From assembly GCA_916715765.1 (NCBI GenBank), contig CAKAPG010000006.1, positions 1-64,000 on the forward strand: DNA of 64,000 nt, written 5' to 3'. Made by a program: the position numbers and the translations under genes. A model generated the notes under the pieces. That model was not told the origin of the DNA and made no database searches. It saw only the letters and a program-made list of their open reading frames with translations. The DNA is from an uncultured Atopobium sp. (GTDB taxonomy: Bacteria; Actinomycetota; Coriobacteriia; Coriobacteriales; Atopobiaceae). Within the stretch, counting starts at the first letter, position 1; every line of letters starts with the position of its first letter. Shown here piece after piece: positions 52,698 to 61,632 of this stretch.

Positions 52698-52976
52698 TTA
52701 CTGGATGTTGTCGCGGATACCCAGGGAAGCAATAAGAGTACGGTACTCTTCAATGTCGTTCGACTTGATGTAAGAAAGAAGACGACGACGCTTACCAACG
52801 AGCATCAGAAGACCACGACGAGTGTGGAAGTCCTTCTGGTGGGACTTCATGTGGTCGGTGAGCTGACGAATACGCTCAGTAAGAAGAGCAACCTGAACCT
52901 GTGCGGAACCGGAGTCCTTCTCGTCCTTGCCGTACTGCTTGATGAGCTCAGCCTTACGATCCTTAGTTACTGCCAT
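52698..52976 (-). CDS. rpsO: 30S ribosomal protein S15
   Basis: A 92-aa helical protein that binds the central domain of 16S rRNA early in 30S assembly. The family signature is clear: [20 protein letters not shown], then [20 protein letters not shown] and YIKSND. Full length; it precedes pnp in the conserved order. Confidence 0.98.
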   Translation of the reverse strand: MAVTKDRKAELIKQYGKDEKDSGSAQVQVALLTERIRQLTDHMKSHQKDFHTRRGLLMLVGKRRRLLSYIKSNDIEEYRTLIASLGIRDNIQ

Positions 52977-53111
52977 AATAAACCGCCTTTCGCGTTGAAT
53001 ACTCCTTGTACTGAGAAGGTAGCCGGCAGTGACTAGCCCCTAAGAACAAGGAAATAACCTACAAGAGGATACCAGTTACTGGTGAACTTTGCTAGTAAAA
53101 ATCCACTTCAA

Positions 53112-53861
53112 CTAGATACTCAGCAGAAATTCAAATGCCTTGAGACGCGCCTCAAGGTGTGTGGCTGCCCAAATATGCGCGCTTGTGAGCAAAAAGAGCG
53201 CAGTTTCTGGAGCAATCTCGGCAACAATAAGCTGGTCAAAGGTAAGTTTCAGAAGCGACGATAACCACGAGAGCTCAAGTGGAGTTACCTCAATGGCTCC
53301 CTCAATCTCATGCGCACAACTTCCACACAATGCACCGCCAGCAGCTGGCGAGAAGTACGTTAGAGCTTCATCTCCACAGGCAATGCACGATTCCAACTCA
53401 GGGCGCCAGCCTTCATGTGCCAAAACCTTAAACACGTATGCGGCAACGACAAGATCTAAGTGTTTCTCGTCATCTACTTCTTCACAGGCTCTGAGAGCGC
53501 GAGAAAGCAGCGGATAGAGAAACGCGTCCTCAATGCCATCAATGCACGAAAGGCGTGCAACCTCGCAGATTGCCGACGCAGCTGCTACCTTAGAGAGATC
53601 TCCGCGCAGCGATGCGTGCGGCTCAAGCAAGATTGCCTCGGACAAGATGTCAAGCGAACGACCTTCTGCCAGCAGTACGTCTAGCTCACAAAACAGTTCA
53701 ACGCGAGCAGCAAAGCGGCCGCCTGGCTTTCTAGCACCCTTGGCGACAGCGCGACGCTCTTCTCCTGAATCGGAAAGCATAGTTAAGATGAGATCTTGCT
53801 CAGCAAGTTTTGTTCTATCAAGCACAATTGCTTTAAGACGAGAGGTCTTTCTACCAGGCAC
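53112..53861 (-). CDS. recO: DNA repair protein RecO
   Basis: RecO helps RecR load RecA onto SSB-coated DNA. In 249 aa: N-terminal OB fold (LKAIVLDRTKLAEQDLILTML, then KGARKPGGRFAARVELFCEL), a helical middle part, and a zinc site with CIACG and CGSC (near residues 155-178). Start GTG at 53861, two bases after the era stop, with GAGGA at the era end. Confidence 0.95.
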   Translation of the reverse strand: MPGRKTSRLKAIVLDRTKLAEQDLILTMLSDSGEERRAVAKGARKPGGRFAARVELFCELDVLLAEGRSLDILSEAILLEPHASLRGDLSKVAAASAICEVARLSCIDGIEDAFLYPLLSRALRACEEVDDEKHLDLVVAAYVFKVLAHEGWRPELESCIACGDEALTYFSPAAGGALCGSCAHEIEGAIEVTPLELSWLSSLLKLTFDQLIVAEIAPETALFLLTSAHIWAATHLEARLKAFEFLLSI

Positions 53862-53863
53862 AA

Positions 53864-54802
53864 CTAGTCCTCAGTTGAGTAACCTAGGCGCTTAATCTCA
53901 TTGGCATCACGTCTCCAGAGAGGCTGAACGCGCACCTGCAGGTCAAGATAAACCTTGCGACCAAACAGTTTCTCTAGATCTTTTCTAGCCTCAACGCCAA
54001 CACGCTTAATCATAGAGCCACCCTGGCCGACAACGATGCCCTTTTGTCCTTCTCGCTCAACCAAAATGGTGGCAGAAATGGATAAGTGACCGTCAGTTGC
54101 TACCTCATAGGAATCACAAACAACGGCAACGGAATGGGGAACTTCCTGACGAAGGTTCAGCAAAAGCTTCTCGCGAACAAACTCTGCTACCAGGTCTTCT
54201 GGCAATGCGTCAGTCTCCATGTCCTCTGGGAACCACATGGGACCCTCAGGAAGATGTTCTGAAACAAGCGCAATAAATGCCTGGATATTGAAGTCTTCTG
54301 GAGCAGAAACAACAAGCACGTCATCGAAGCGCGCAAGAGCCTGTGCGGCCTCAAGTTGCTCTGTTACTTGCTCTGGAGTTGCAATGTCAGCCTTGGTAAT
54401 AACCAGCAGCTTAAAGGCAGCATGCGCCTGCTCAACATGATTGGCAACCCATTCATCTCCACGACCAACAGGCTTGGTAGCATCAATCAAAAAAGCAATG
54501 ACATCAGCGTCATTAAGCTCTCCGAGCGCTGCCTTGTTGAGCTCTTTTCCAAGAGCGTCTTTGGGCTTGTGGAGGCCTGGAGTATCTACAATGACCAGCT
54601 GGGAGTTCTCACCGTTCACCACTGCCCTGAAGCGACGTCGTGTTGTCTGGGCAACAGGGCTTGCAATAGCTACTTTCTGGCCCATGCAAGCATTTAACAG
54701 TGTGGACTTACCAACACTTGGACGACCAACTAAAGCAACAAAACCGCTCCTAAATGGAGTGGTCTCAGATGTAGTGTTTTCAGAAACTGAATTGGCGGTC
54801 AT
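53864..54802 (-). CDS. era: GTPase Era
   Basis: An essential GTPase that checks 16S rRNA 3' ends in 30S assembly. In 312 aa: G1 GRPSVGKST near residue 27, G3 DTPGLHKPK, G4 TKAD, and a C-terminal KH domain (GSMIKRVGVEARKDLEKLFG). It is in the recO-era-dgkA-ybeY-phoH order found in many bacteria. Confidence 0.97.
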   Translation of the reverse strand: MTANSVSENTTSETTPFRSGFVALVGRPSVGKSTLLNACMGQKVAIASPVAQTTRRRFRAVVNGENSQLVIVDTPGLHKPKDALGKELNKAALGELNDADVIAFLIDATKPVGRGDEWVANHVEQAHAAFKLLVITKADIATPEQVTEQLEAAQALARFDDVLVVSAPEDFNIQAFIALVSEHLPEGPMWFPEDMETDALPEDLVAEFVREKLLLNLRQEVPHSVAVVCDSYEVATDGHLSISATILVEREGQKGIVVGQGGSMIKRVGVEARKDLEKLFGRKVYLDLQVRVQPLWRRDANEIKRLGYSTED

Positions 54803-54814
54803 ATGTCCTCCAAC

Positions 54815-55192
54815 TTACCAATGAAAAATTGCACGCGAGAAAATCAAAAGTCCTATAAGGGCTGCAGTAATACTAATGCAGCATGAGGCAGCTGCCGCAA
54901 TATCTTTAGCTTTACCAGCCATAGGATGAAACTCTGGAGAAACCAGATCTACCACGGTTTCTATTGCTGTATTGAGAAGTTCTGTGGTTAAAACCGCACC
55001 AATACAAGCAAGAACAAGAGCCCAGCTCACAGCGTCTAAACCAACAAACAATCCCACCACCACGGTTACTGCAGCAGCAACTGCCATACGACGCAAGTTT
55101 GCTTCCTGAGCAAATGCTTGGCGAGCGCCCTGTAGTGCAAAGAGAAGGCCCCGCTTAAAGCTTGGATGTCTGCCCTTAGATCCCGGAATCAT
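54815..55192 (-). CDS. dgkA: Diacylglycerol/undecaprenol kinase
   Basis: A 125-aa membrane protein with three helices that phosphorylates a lipid alcohol, undecaprenol in most Gram-positives. Signature TTELLNTAIETVVDLV followed by GKAKDIAAAASCCI. The start overlaps the ybeY stop by one base (TAATG). Confidence 0.95.
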   Translation of the reverse strand: MIPGSKGRHPSFKRGLLFALQGARQAFAQEANLRRMAVAAAVTVVVGLFVGLDAVSWALVLACIGAVLTTELLNTAIETVVDLVSPEFHPMAGKAKDIAAAASCCISITAALIGLLIFSRAIFHW

Positions 55193-55701
55193 TACTCGTC
55201 AATCCCCTCACGGTGGCGAGTCAATACAACTGGCTCAATAGTCCTATCCGTTGAAAGCAGAGCAACAAGAGCGTCTTCACGAGCTTCCATAATCTCTGCC
55301 TCATCATCTTCAATATGGTCATATCCAAGCAGGTGAAGCATGGCATGAACAAGCATGAGCCTAAACTCATCTGCCTCCGTAGTGCCATATTCTTTTGCCT
55401 GACGTGCAATAAAGTTAGGAGCCAGAATAATATCTCCCAGCTCACACATCTCACCAGGAGCTAAATCTGGATCATCAGGGCGTTCTACCTCAAGTGAAAT
55501 AACGTCAGTGGGTGCATTTTTTTCTCGCCACTCAAGGTTTACCTGCTGAATCTCTGCATCACTGACTACAGAAATGGAGACGGTACAGGGGCGCTCTACA
55601 CCCTCTTCAGAGAGTACGAGGTTGCAATCGGCTTCAATCTCTTCCACAGAAATTGGGCACTCGACGCCTTCTTCGATTACAATGTCATACTCGTTAACCA
55701 C
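55192..55701 (-). CDS. ybeY: Endoribonuclease YbeY
   Basis: A zinc RNase for 16S rRNA 3' maturation and ribosome quality control. In 169 aa the metal motif H-x3-H-x5-H is in HAMLHLLGYDHIEDDE near residue 118. Start GTG at 55701, one base after the phoH stop, with its ribosome site GGGGAG inside the phoH end. A short acidic C-terminal extension (about 25 residues) is visible. Confidence 0.96.
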   Translation of the reverse strand: MVNEYDIVIEEGVECPISVEEIEADCNLVLSEEGVERPCTVSISVVSDAEIQQVNLEWREKNAPTDVISLEVERPDDPDLAPGEMCELGDIILAPNFIARQAKEYGTTEADEFRLMLVHAMLHLLGYDHIEDDEAEIMEAREDALVALLSTDRTIEPVVLTRHREGIDE

Positions 55702-55702
55702 G

Positions 55703-56662
55703 TTACTCCCCTAGCTGTTTTTTCTCATACGCAGTGTATGCATCAACTATCTTACCAACCAACGTGTGGCGAACAATATCATTTCTATCTAAATCAACAA
55801 AAGCAACGTCTTCCAGGTTACCCAACACCTGTCGAGCAACGTCCAAACCGCTTCTTCCTACAAGATCTCGCTGTGTTGCATCACCAGTTATCACAAACTT
55901 TGACGAGAAACCCAATCGAGTAAGAAACATCTTCATCTGCTCAGGGGTGGTGTTTTGAGCCTCATCCAAAATGACAAACGCATCGTTCATGGTACGACCA
56001 CGCATAAATGCAAGCGGAGCAATCTCAACAATTCCCTGTTCAATAAGGTTATTTGCATACTCCATGGAGGTCATATCAAAGAGGGCGTCATAGAGCGGTC
56101 TAATGTAGGGATCAAGCTTCTCTTGAAGTGTTCCCGGGAGAAAACCAAGAGACTCTCCCGCTTCTACAACAGGTCTTACCAGCACAATTCTGCTAATTTG
56201 CTGAGATGTTAAAGCGGCAAGCGCCATAGCAACTGCCAGATACGTTTTACCAGTTCCCGCAGGACCGATGCCAAAGGTAATGGAGTTGTTTGCTATTGCC
56301 TTTGTATACTCAATTTGACCTTGTGTTTTAGGCTGAATAGCTTTTCCCTTATGGGTTACAAACAGTGTTCGTGTGCCTGTTTGCTCTAAGCTGGCGTTTC
56401 TTTTTGTGCTATCAAGCAGAAGCTTTACATCTTCCAGCGTTGGCCTAGATCCTGATTCAACCATTTGAATCAGGTGAGAAAAAATGAGCGTTAATTGCTC
56501 AATTTCTTGAGAAGTTCCCGACAAAAAGATGGCTTTACCTCTGACTGAAATAAGAGCCGCACATGACGATTCGATTTCTCTGAGCAAACTATCAGCAGGA
56601 CCTGTCAGATACAGAGGGTCCACTGAATCAGGAATAGTTAAGCGAATCTGTGTTGGCTCCAT
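55703..56662 (-). CDS. phoH: PhoH-family ATPase
   Basis: A cytoplasmic P-loop NTPase of 319 aa, with a probable RNA-linked role given its constant pairing with ybeY. Walker A GPAGTGKTYLAVAMA near residue 137; FVILDEAQNTTPEQMKMFLTR is the Walker B region; the end reads VFKDIV-like segment GKIVDAYTAYEKKQ. Full length. Confidence 0.94.
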   Translation of the reverse strand: MEPTQIRLTIPDSVDPLYLTGPADSLLREIESSCAALISVRGKAIFLSGTSQEIEQLTLIFSHLIQMVESGSRPTLEDVKLLLDSTKRNASLEQTGTRTLFVTHKGKAIQPKTQGQIEYTKAIANNSITFGIGPAGTGKTYLAVAMALAALTSQQISRIVLVRPVVEAGESLGFLPGTLQEKLDPYIRPLYDALFDMTSMEYANNLIEQGIVEIAPLAFMRGRTMNDAFVILDEAQNTTPEQMKMFLTRLGFSSKFVITGDATQRDLVGRSGLDVARQVLGNLEDVAFVDLDRNDIVRHTLVGKIVDAYTAYEKKQLGE

Positions 56663-56673
56663 GTTCCCCCAAT

Positions 56674-57945
56674 TTATAAACGAGTAGCTTTTAGTGTTCC
56701 ATTAGGTAAAACTTCATCAAAGCGCATAGCGATAAGTTCATCAAGTTCAATAGTAGGATCAACCTGGACATCAAAAAGACCGCCAGAAATTCCCCTACCA
56801 GGATACTGTACCACCACATTATCGCAGGTACCAACAAGCTTCTTAGCAGCATCAAAGCGCATAGCATTACCCAGATCACGCATTTTCTTTGCGCGCTCAG
56901 CCATCACCTTTGGATCTACCTGATTTGGAGCGGTAGCCGCAGGAGTTCCAGGTCGCTTGGAGTACCTAAATACGTGCATCTTTGAAAAGCCTATCTGACG
57001 ACAAAACTCAAACGACTCTTCAAATTCTTTATCAGTTTCTCCAGGGAAACCAACAATAAGGTCTGTTCCCAACGCAATAGTTGGCAGTACCGAACGAGCT
57101 TCCTCAACAGCCTTGCGATAAAGCTCTGTCCTATACACCCTGCCCATACGAGCAAGCGTAGCGTCACATCCGGACTGAAGGCAGATGTGCAAGAAAGGTG
57201 CAATTCTTCCGTTGGAAGCAGCAATAACCTCTACTAAACGAGCATTTACATCAGGTGGCTCAAGAGAAGAAAGCCTGAGGCGGCCTACCTCTGTTTTTTC
57301 AAGCACATACTCGAGAAGGTCTGGGAGCCTGAGGGTCTTCTTGCCCTCATCCTCAAGTTGAGCTTTATAGCTGCCAAGATTAATTCCCGTAAGGACAACC
57401 TCTTGAGCTCCCCTGCTCATAGCATCTTTTACCTGCGAAACAACCTCACGAGGATCAAGGGATTTTCCCGCACCGCGCGCCTTCCAGACAATGCAGAAGG
57501 TGCAGCGATTGTCGCAACCATCTTGAATCTTGATACCAGGGCGCGTGCGGCCTGTTGGAGTTGGCTTGGAGATAACAAGTCCGTCGTCGCTTACAGATTC
57601 TGGAGCAAAGCCTAGCTCTTCAAGAACTCTATCTGCAACTTTGTCCTTCTCGGGCTCTACCACAACGTTAGGAGCAAGCGAGGCAAGCTCGTCAGCAAAA
57701 AGACTTGCAACACAACCCGTTGCAACTACAAGAGGAGCTCCTGGCATAAGCGCTGCTTTACGTACAGCTTTTCTCGTCTTAGCCTCAGCTTCTGCAGTGA
57801 CGGCACACGTGTTGATGACAATGGCTTGAGCTTCATCTTCTTCAACAATGCGACATCCCATGCGGAGCAGAGAATCCGCCATTAAATCAAGCTCAACGCG
57901 ATTTACCCTACATCCAAGATTTATGAGTGCAATACCATGAGCCAT
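56674..57945 (-). CDS. mtaB: tRNA (t6A37) methylthiotransferase MtaB
   Basis: A radical SAM enzyme that turns t6A37 of tRNA-Lys into ms2t6A. In 423 aa: LINLGCRVNRVELDLM at the start, INTCAVTAEAEAKTRKA, ATGCVASL, radical SAM motif GCDNRCTFCIVWKARG, and the MtaB-typical ending without a long linker. Its start overlaps the dnaJ stop by one base. Confidence 0.94.
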   Translation of the reverse strand: MAHGIALINLGCRVNRVELDLMADSLLRMGCRIVEEDEAQAIVINTCAVTAEAEAKTRKAVRKAALMPGAPLVVATGCVASLFADELASLAPNVVVEPEKDKVADRVLEELGFAPESVSDDGLVISKPTPTGRTRPGIKIQDGCDNRCTFCIVWKARGAGKSLDPREVVSQVKDAMSRGAQEVVLTGINLGSYKAQLEDEGKKTLRLPDLLEYVLEKTEVGRLRLSSLEPPDVNARLVEVIAASNGRIAPFLHICLQSGCDATLARMGRVYRTELYRKAVEEARSVLPTIALGTDLIVGFPGETDKEFEESFEFCRQIGFSKMHVFRYSKRPGTPAATAPNQVDPKVMAERAKKMRDLGNAMRFDAAKKLVGTCDNVVVQYPGRGISGGLFDVQVDPTIELDELIAMRFDEVLPNGTLKATRL

Positions 57946-59138
57946 TAGCGCCTCTTCTTGGAAGTCTTTTTGGCGTTCTTATGTTTGTGATCTGAAGAAT
58001 CTCTGCCTTCAGATTGAGCGGCGTGTGACTCATCTTGAGTTTCTTGAGCGCCACTTTGTTTGCGCTCATCAATAAGGGAGGTGATCGTCTCTAACTGTTC
58101 TTTAGTCAGTCCAGTTGAAGTCTCAATGTGAACCAAAACGTAAAGGTTGCCACGTGCCTTAGTGTGCAAGCGAGGCATACCTTTACCAGCTACACTCAGT
58201 TGCTGACCATACTTACATCCGGCTGGAATAGCAATCTCAATAGTTTCATCTTTGATAATACCGTCAATGGTCACGGTAGTACCAACAATTGCCTCAAGGG
58301 AATCAACGCTCACTGAGGTAAAGAGGTCGTCTCCCCTGCGCTCAAAATCTTTATGCTGGGAAACCTCAATGGTTACGATAAGGTCACCAGAGGTATCACC
58401 TCTAACGCCCGCCTCACCTTTACCGGCAATGGAAATTGACTGGCCAGAATGAACGCCTGCTGGAATTTCAACGGAAACACGCTCGTGATCAGGAGTTCTT
58501 CCCTGACCTCCACAGGTCTCACACGCGTGCTCAACCTTCTTGCCTGTTCCTTGACACTCTGGACAAACTGTCTGAGACTGCATTTGGCCAAAGACAGTAT
58601 TTTGAACCTGAACTACCGTGCCCGTTCCGTGACAGCGTGGACAGTCTTCGATTTTTCCGCCCTCACCAAGACCAGTGCCGTTGCAGTCATCGCAGGTAGA
58701 AAGTCTGTTGTACGAGATAGTTTTTGTAACTCCGGCTGCGGCTTCTTCCAGCGTAATAGACAGTCTGATACCCATATCACTACCACGAGTGCGCTGAGCA
58801 GCGCCTCGGCCACCATGGCTGCCACCAAAGAAGGAATCAAAGATATCTCCAAAGCCACCAAAACCGCCGCCAAAGATATCTGACATATCCACATAGCCGC
58901 CGCCAAAACCAGATGGACCATTAGGATCGCCATAACGGTCATAGTTGGCTCGCTTTTGCTCATCTGAAAGTACAGAATAAGCTTCGTTTACCTCTTTGAA
59001 CTTTTCTTCTGCATGAGGGTCATCAGAAACATCAGGGTGCAGCTTTCTTGCAAGCTTTAGAAAAGCTCGCTTGATAGTTTTTTGATCTGCATCACGAGCA
59101 ACATCTAAGAGCTCGTAGAAGTCTTTCTTCTCTGCCAC
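57945..59138 (-). CDS. dnaJ: Chaperone DnaJ
   Basis: A DnaK co-chaperone of 397 aa: J domain with HPD ([14 protein letters not shown], near residue 34), Gly/Phe-rich stretch, zinc region with four CxxCxGxG repeats (CDDCNGTGLG, CPRCHGTG, CPECQGTG, CETCGGQG), then two substrate-binding C-terminal domains. A charged Lys/Ser/Gln tail of about 35 residues is extra. Start GTG 59138 with AAGGGGAGAG upstream. A second DnaJ-like gene lies immediately upstream. Confidence 0.95.
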   Translation of the reverse strand: MAEKKDFYELLDVARDADQKTIKRAFLKLARKLHPDVSDDPHAEEKFKEVNEAYSVLSDEQKRANYDRYGDPNGPSGFGGGYVDMSDIFGGGFGGFGDIFDSFFGGSHGGRGAAQRTRGSDMGIRLSITLEEAAAGVTKTISYNRLSTCDDCNGTGLGEGGKIEDCPRCHGTGTVVQVQNTVFGQMQSQTVCPECQGTGKKVEHACETCGGQGRTPDHERVSVEIPAGVHSGQSISIAGKGEAGVRGDTSGDLIVTIEVSQHKDFERRGDDLFTSVSVDSLEAIVGTTVTIDGIIKDETIEIAIPAGCKYGQQLSVAGKGMPRLHTKARGNLYVLVHIETSTGLTKEQLETITSLIDERKQSGAQETQDESHAAQSEGRDSSDHKHKNAKKTSKKRR

Positions 59139-59171
59139 GCTTACTAACTCTCCCCTTGTAAAACCTAAAAC

Positions 59172-60278
59172 TTAAATTCCCATATAGCCAACATGGCCCA
59201 AACCGGCCGTGCAAGCGTACAAAGTCATAATAATAATTGAGTAGAAAGCACCATTGATGATTCCCGAAACAAATGCATTTGCAAAGCTTCTCCACCAGCC
59301 AGCGTTCATCTTGACGCCATCTGCAAGAACATTTCTAATGCCAAATATCAAAAGTGGAATCAAAACAATGGCAAATAATGGTGACCTCAAATTAAGCGCC
59401 ACAAATACTAAAAGCATTGCAGTAATGCCAGTAATACGAGCTCCCGCGCGTTGACGGAACGTCAACTGCTCTGAAGGAACCTTGATATTTACGATAAAGT
59501 CGCCGGTTGCAGAACCATTTGTTCCTGCATTTCCCATTCCAGGCACTCTGATCTGATCACCATCATGCGAGTTAGCTGGCACATCAACCATAATTTCACT
59601 TGCAGATAAAACACGTCCTGAACCACCACAAACATCACAGGGGTCCTGCACAACGTGTCCAGCACCATCACACTCTGGACAATCAACTCTAAACTTTCCT
59701 ACTCCAAAAATGGAAGAGAGATCAATATCAATGTGTCCCGTTCCATGACAGGTAGGACAGGTAGTTGCCTCAGTTTTATGCTGAGATCCCTTACCATTGC
59801 AAGCATCACAGGTAACAAAGCGTTGATACGTTATGCCTTTCTTAACACCATTTTTAGCGTCAGCGTCACTCAAAGTTAAGTCGTAGACAATATCTGCACC
59901 TGTCTGAGGCTTATATGCGCGAGAGCGCTTTTGAGATCCAGTAGTCCAGTTATTAAAGTTAATATCACCAAATGGGAATCCTCCCTCAAAAGGAGATCCT
60001 CCATATGTAGATCCGCCTGGATAACCAGAGGGGCCATAACCGCCACCGTAGAAAGAACCGCTTCTCATTGCGTCATAACGACGGCGTTTCTCGGCATCTG
60101 ATAAAACAGCATATGCCTCAGAAACCTCTTTAAAACGCTCTTCAGCATCAGGCTCTTTGTTGACGTCTGGATGAAGCTTGCGAGCTTTAGTTTGAAAAGC
60201 TTTTCTAATTTCTTCAGCTGTCGCGGACTCAGAAACACCAAGGATGGCGTAGTAGTCCTTTTCGTTCATAGCAGCCAT
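59172..60278 (-). CDS. DnaJ-like protein with a C-terminal membrane region
   Basis: A 368-aa protein: J domain with HPD in [12 protein letters not shown], a Gly/Tyr/Ser/Pro linker, four CxxCxGxG-type zinc repeats ([32 protein letters not shown]) and the first substrate domain ([19 protein letters not shown]). The second substrate domain is replaced by three to four hydrophobic helices (about residues 283-365: [50 protein letters not shown]). This is not a usual DnaJ. ATG 60278 has CGGAGAG upstream. It lies 33 bp from dnaJ and may recruit DnaK to the membrane. Confidence 0.85.
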   Translation of the reverse strand: MAAMNEKDYYAILGVSESATAEEIRKAFQTKARKLHPDVNKEPDAEERFKEVSEAYAVLSDAEKRRRYDAMRSGSFYGGGYGPSGYPGGSTYGGSPFEGGFPFGDINFNNWTTGSQKRSRAYKPQTGADIVYDLTLSDADAKNGVKKGITYQRFVTCDACNGKGSQHKTEATTCPTCHGTGHIDIDLSSIFGVGKFRVDCPECDGAGHVVQDPCDVCGGSGRVLSASEIMVDVPANSHDGDQIRVPGMGNAGTNGSATGDFIVNIKVPSEQLTFRQRAGARITGITAMLLVFVALNLRSPLFAIVLIPLLIFGIRNVLADGVKMNAGWWRSFANAFVSGIINGAFYSIIIMTLYACTAGLGHVGYMGI

Positions 60279-60372
60279 GAAATCTCTCCGATTCAACTCA
60301 TAACTAAATCTGCATCATGAGAACGTTTGAAAGTGTACCCACTTGTTTTGAAGTTAATGCAGCACAAACACG

Positions 60373-61623
60373 CTACAAACGTAAATCCCAAAGACGCCCA
60401 TAGAGCTCGTTTCCAAGCAGCCAGCCCTTCTCGGTAGGCCTATAGGTTTTTGTGTCATTTGAAACATCTGCATAAACGCAGTCCAACAAACCGTCTTGAA
60501 CGCACGTATCAAGCACGTCTTGTAGACGCGACGCGCCAAATACCAGCTCAGACTCAGCCAAAAGTGCAGGAGAAATTGGTTCCATAAGGCGAGCGTGCAG
60601 CATCAAATCTTCTGCCACAGCTTCTCTATGAGTCAAAAATTCAACATCAAACTCTGTCGAGAAGAGCGATGTACCTTCACCAATTTTTCTTGGAGAATCA
60701 AGGACCACCAGTCGTGCGCGAGCAGCGTCTTGTGGACGCGCAGGTAAAGAGGTGTTCTGCTCTGCAAGCATATCGTACTCAGGTGCGGTGAGCATGCTTG
60801 CAGCGCTGGTACCAAGGCCAAGGTACGATTCTCCCGTCCAGTACATCTTATTGTGCTTGCAGCTCTTTTGGTTACGAGCGTAACTTGCTACCTCGTAGCA
60901 TTCAAATCCCGCTGCTTGAAGCGTCTTTGACGCAGCTTGCATTCGATCTGCCTGCACGTCGTAGGCGTTCCAAGGAGTGTCTTTATCTTGGGTTTGTTTA
61001 GCCAACGCCGTACCGTCTTCAATAGTAAGCGGATAAACGCTCACATGATCCACTCCAAGCGAGACAAACCTTGAAAGCGAATACTCCCAGGAGCTCTCTG
61101 TTTGTTCAGGAATAGCGCACATAAGATCAACCGACACGTCGTAGTCATGCTCTTTTGCAGCAAGTACTCTGTCGTAAGCCAGTTCGGCCGAGTGAATTCT
61201 GCCCAGCTTCTTAAGCTCATTATCGTTAAAACTTTGAACTCCCAAAGAAATTCGTGTTACCCCGCCCGTAGCAAGACTGGCGAGAAGATCATCAGATAGT
61301 GAGTCTGGATTTGCTTCCATGCTAAACTCACTAGGCTGCGTAAGGGACAAAACGTGCTGCGCCAAATCTACCGCATCTTGACCGAGCAGGCTGGGAGTTC
61401 CGCCTCCCATATAGACCGTTTTAGTAGCCGCTAACAACCCAAGCTGAGCTGCTTCATCTAGCTGCTGTTTTAGAGCTTTTACATAATTTTTCATGCGATT
61501 ATCATCTTGTCTTGTAGACCAAGAAGAAAAATCGCAATAGAAGCATTTTTGAGAGCAAAACGGAATATGCAGATAAAGTGCAGAGGTAGCCGTTTGATTG
61601 TATTTAGACTGACAAGAATCCAC
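60373..61623 (-). CDS. hemW: Radical SAM heme chaperone HemW
   Basis: A coproporphyrinogen oxidase-like radical SAM protein thought to insert heme or serve an anaerobic heme role. In 416 aa: Fe-S motif CSQKCFYCDFSSW near residue 23, GGGTPSLL, SMEANPDSL, RISLGVQSFNDNEL, then HemW C-terminal domain. The true oxidase HemN has an extra N-terminal arm not seen here. Start GTG at 61623, 9 bp after dusB, with a weak ribosome site. Confidence 0.93.
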   Translation of the reverse strand: MDSCQSKYNQTATSALYLHIPFCSQKCFYCDFSSWSTRQDDNRMKNYVKALKQQLDEAAQLGLLAATKTVYMGGGTPSLLGQDAVDLAQHVLSLTQPSEFSMEANPDSLSDDLLASLATGGVTRISLGVQSFNDNELKKLGRIHSAELAYDRVLAAKEHDYDVSVDLMCAIPEQTESSWEYSLSRFVSLGVDHVSVYPLTIEDGTALAKQTQDKDTPWNAYDVQADRMQAASKTLQAAGFECYEVASYARNQKSCKHNKMYWTGESYLGLGTSAASMLTAPEYDMLAEQNTSLPARPQDAARARLVVLDSPRKIGEGTSLFSTEFDVEFLTHREAVAEDLMLHARLMEPISPALLAESELVFGASRLQDVLDTCVQDGLLDCVYADVSNDTKTYRPTEKGWLLGNELYGRLWDLRL

Positions 61624-61632
61624 AACAGACCA

